DNA from: Solirubrobacterales bacterium
GTDB taxonomy: Bacteria > Actinomycetota > Thermoleophilia > Solirubrobacterales > Solirubrobacteraceae
Length of the DNA: 8,454 bases
Reading direction: 5' to 3'
Assembly (NCBI GenBank): GCA_016215085.1
Contig: JACRMD010000163.1
Location: 1-8,454 of the forward strand
In this document: piece by piece, positions 6,379 to 8,454 of the stretch
How positions within the stretch are numbered: the stretch's first letter is position 1
How the letters are laid out: each line of letters begins with the position of its first letter
The notes under the pieces: model-generated
Told to the model about the DNA's origin: nothing
Database searches by the model: none
What the model saw: the letters and a program-made list of their open reading frames with translations, nothing else
Program-made: the position numbers and the translations under genes

Positions 6379-8454
6379 ATGAACGAGACGCTGGCCGCCC
6401 GGGCAGGGCGATGGAGTGCGAAGCACCGCAAGAAGGCCGTCCTCGGGTGGCTGGCCTTCGTGATCGTCGCTGTCGTGGTCGGCGGCGCCGTGGGGATGAA
6501 GAAGCCCAACGACGCGCAGGAGGGTGTCGGCGAGTCGGGCCGCGGCGACCAGATCCTAGACGCCGGCTACCCCGACAAGGCCGGCGAGACCGTCCTGATC
6601 CAGACCAAGAACGGCACGGTGCGCGACGCCGACGTGCGCGCGGCCGTGGCCGACGTCGTCAGCGCGGTCAAGGCGCAGCCCGGCGTGCAGGAGGTCGAGT
6701 CGCCCTACGCCCCCGGCAACGAGGGCCAGATCTCCCAGAACGGCCGCTCGGCGCTCGTGCAGTTCGAGATCCGCGGCGACGACGACCTCGCCGAGGAGCG
6801 CGTCGGGCCCGTCGAGGACGCCGTCAGGGCGGCCGCGGCCCAGCACCCCGGCGTCTTCGTCGGGCAGTTCGGCGACGCCAGCGCGAACAAGGCGCTGTCC
6901 AAGGCCTTCGAGGACGACTTCAAGAAGGCCGAGTCCCTCTCGCTCCCTCTGACCCTCCTCATCCTCTTCCTCGCCTTCGGCGCGATCCTGGCCGCCGGCG
7001 TGCCGCTGCTGCTCGGCATCACCGCCGTCGGCGCGACGATCGGCCTGCTCGGCCCGATCAGCCAGCTCGTGCCGCTCGACGAGAACATCTCCTCGGTCGT
7101 GCTGCTCGTCGGCATGGCGGTGGGCGTCGACTACACGCTCTTCTACCTGCGCCGCGAGCGCGAGGAGAAGGCCAGAGGCCTGTCCTCCAGGGAGGCGATC
7201 GGCGTCGCGGCGGCGACCTCCGGCCGGGCGATCCTCGTGTCCGGCATGACCGTGCTGGTGGCGATGGCCGGCATGCTCTTCGCCGGCTCGCGCACCTTCT
7301 CCGCGCTGGGCATCGGCGCGATGCTCGTGGTCGCCGTCGCGATGATCGGCTCGGTGACCGTCGTCCCGGCGATGCTGTCGCTGCTGGGCGACAAGATCGA
7401 CGCGCGGCCGTCGCGCTGGCTGCTGCGCAAGGTCGGGCTCGGCCGCGTCGAGGCCCGCCTGCCGCACGTCCTTGGGCGCGGCATGCGCGACGGCGGCCAG
7501 GGCGGGCGCCTGTGGAGCGCGGTGCTCGACCGCGTCCTGCGCCGGCCGGCGCTGTCGGCGGCCGCCGCCGCGGGCGTCCTGGTCGTGCTGGCCATCCCGG
7601 CCTTCTCGATGCACACCGCGAACACCGGCGTCGACGACCTGCCCAAGGGCCTCGAGGTCATGCAGGTGTACGACAAGATGCAGGCCGCCTTCCCCGGCGG
7701 GCAGATCCCGGCGACGGTCGTCGTCAAGGCCGAGGACGTGACCAACGGCCGCATCACCTCCGCCGCCCAGCGCCTCGCCGACGGCGCGCTGAAGACCGGG
7801 CAGTTCGAGGAGCCGGCCGACATCACGGTCAACCCGGACAAGACGGTCATGAGCATCAGCCTGCCGATCGTCGGCGACGGCACCGACGACGCGTCGACCG
7901 CCGCGGTGACGATGCTGCGCCAGGACCTCATCCCGCGGTTCGAGCGCGACGCCGGCGAATCCGCGTACGTGACGGGCATGACCGCGGGCTCGAAGGACTT
8001 CAACGACCTCATGAAGGCGCGCGCGCCGATCGTCTTCGCCTTCGTGCTCTCGCTGGCCTTCATCCTGCTGCTGGTCACGTTCCGCTCGATCGTCATCCCG
8101 ATCAAGGCCATCGTGATGAACCTGCTGTCGGTGGGCGCGGCCTACGGCGTCCTGGTCTGGGTGTTCCAGTACGGGAACCTCGAGGGCCTGCTGGGCTTCG
8201 AGTCCAACGGCGCGGTCACCAGCTGGCTGCCGATGTTCCTGTTCGTGATCCTGTTCGGCCTGTCGATGGACTACCACGTGTTCATCCTCAGCCGGGTGCG
8301 CGAGGCCTTCGACTCCGGCATGCGCACCGAGGACGCGGTCGCCCACGGCATCCGCTCCACGGCGGGCGTCGTCACCAGCGCCGCCATCGTCATGGTCGCG
8401 GTGTTCGGCGTGTTCGCCACGCTGAGCGCCCTGGATTTCAAGATGATGGGCGTC
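6379..8454 (+). CDS. MMPL/RND family membrane transporter (partial, 3' end beyond right edge)
   Basis: MMPL proteins are proton-driven inner-membrane exporters of lipids or other hydrophobic molecules. 692 residues are visible; family members of this type are about 720-750, so probably only the last helices are missing. The order is as expected: a basic N-terminus (RWSAKHRKK), TM1 (about 22-40), first extracytoplasmic domain (about 42-185), helices from 187, then a loop, TM7 (about 393-410), second extracytoplasmic domain to about 548, and further helices. The two proton-relay Asp-Tyr pairs of the family are present: GVDYT (D251-Y252) and LSMDYH (D631-Y632), each followed by the usual LRRERE or ILSRVREAF helix end. 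The start ATG at 6379 gives the typical N-terminus, but no strong ribosome site precedes it. The cargo cannot be predicted. It is divergent from the GH15 gene. Confidence 0.93.
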   Translation, partial: MNETLAARAGRWSAKHRKKAVLGWLAFVIVAVVVGGAVGMKKPNDAQEGVGESGRGDQILDAGYPDKAGETVLIQTKNGTVRDADVRAAVADVVSAVKAQPGVQEVESPYAPGNEGQISQNGRSALVQFEIRGDDDLAEERVGPVEDAVRAAAAQHPGVFVGQFGDASANKALSKAFEDDFKKAESLSLPLTLLILFLAFGAILAAGVPLLLGITAVGATIGLLGPISQLVPLDENISSVVLLVGMAVGVDYTLFYLRREREEKARGLSSREAIGVAAATSGRAILVSGMTVLVAMAGMLFAGSRTFSALGIGAMLVVAVAMIGSVTVVPAMLSLLGDKIDARPSRWLLRKVGLGRVEARLPHVLGRGMRDGGQGGRLWSAVLDRVLRRPALSAAAAAGVLVVLAIPAFSMHTANTGVDDLPKGLEVMQVYDKMQAAFPGGQIPATVVVKAEDVTNGRITSAAQRLADGALKTGQFEEPADITVNPDKTVMSISLPIVGDGTDDASTAAVTMLRQDLIPRFERDAGESAYVTGMTAGSKDFNDLMKARAPIVFAFVLSLAFILLLVTFRSIVIPIKAIVMNLLSVGAAYGVLVWVFQYGNLEGLLGFESNGAVTSWLPMFLFVILFGLSMDYHVFILSRVREAFDSGMRTEDAVAHGIRSTAGVVTSAAIVMVAVFGVFATLSALDFKMMGV

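Noticed and set aside
6556..8346. A 596-codon minus-strand frame opposite the MMPL gene
   Set aside because: Antisense shadow of a transporter with clear helices and both Asp-Tyr motifs; it is His/Asp/Arg/Gly-rich without domain structure.
1..8454. CRISPR arrays, tRNAs, rRNAs, insertion sequences or a defence or phage-type gene cluster
   Set aside because: No regularly spaced repeats, no RNA gene signatures, no transposase and no terminal inverted repeats were seen; all main reading frames are metabolic, secreted or transport genes.

Overview
The window is strongly GC-rich and its coding is dense. It looks like chromosome from a high-GC actinobacterium. The best lineage clue is the secreted protein at 1780-3261. 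Its 'DCGxxYDE...C-E' segments and C-terminal 'CP...C-G-L' domain are a style I associate with Thermoleophilia such as Solirubrobacter or Conexibacter. That placement is inference from memory, not a search.

Layout from left to right. (1) Positions 1-1724, minus strand: an ergothioneine pair, egtB (sulfoxide synthase) followed with no gap by egtD (histidine methyltransferase, cut by the left edge). The junction reads TAGATG, with a good ribosome site inside the end of egtB. (2) Positions 1725-1779: a 55-bp divergent promoter region holding a perfect TGACGT-TAC-ACGTCA palindrome. (3) Positions 1780-3261, plus strand: a secreted, Cys-rich protein of unknown function built from a duplicated module and a third C-terminal domain. 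(4) Positions 3261-3289: a 29-base perfect palindrome that overlaps its stop codon and probably terminates both convergent transcripts. (5) Positions 3309-4124, minus strand: an aldo/keto reductase with all four catalytic residues but no C-terminal cofactor-binding part. (6) Positions 4197-6203, minus strand: a GH15 trehalase/glucoamylase-like enzyme, separated from the reductase by a GC hairpin. (7) Positions 6204-6378: a divergent intergenic region with spaced CCC-S-TACGGG repeats. (8) Position 6379 to the right edge, plus strand: an MMPL/RND transporter missing only its last part.

Functionally, egtB and egtD carry out the first committed steps of ergothioneine synthesis. The recognisable active-site residues of EgtB suggest the gamma-glutamylcysteine-dependent route, so egtA and egtC would be expected elsewhere, possibly past the left edge. 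The GH15 enzyme and the MMPL transporter share a promoter region, but nothing in the sequence proves a shared pathway.

I see no mobile element, CRISPR array, tRNA or rRNA. No clear new multi-gene system is present. The best candidates for follow-up are the duplicated secreted protein with its shared operator, the compact EgtB, and the truncated reductase.
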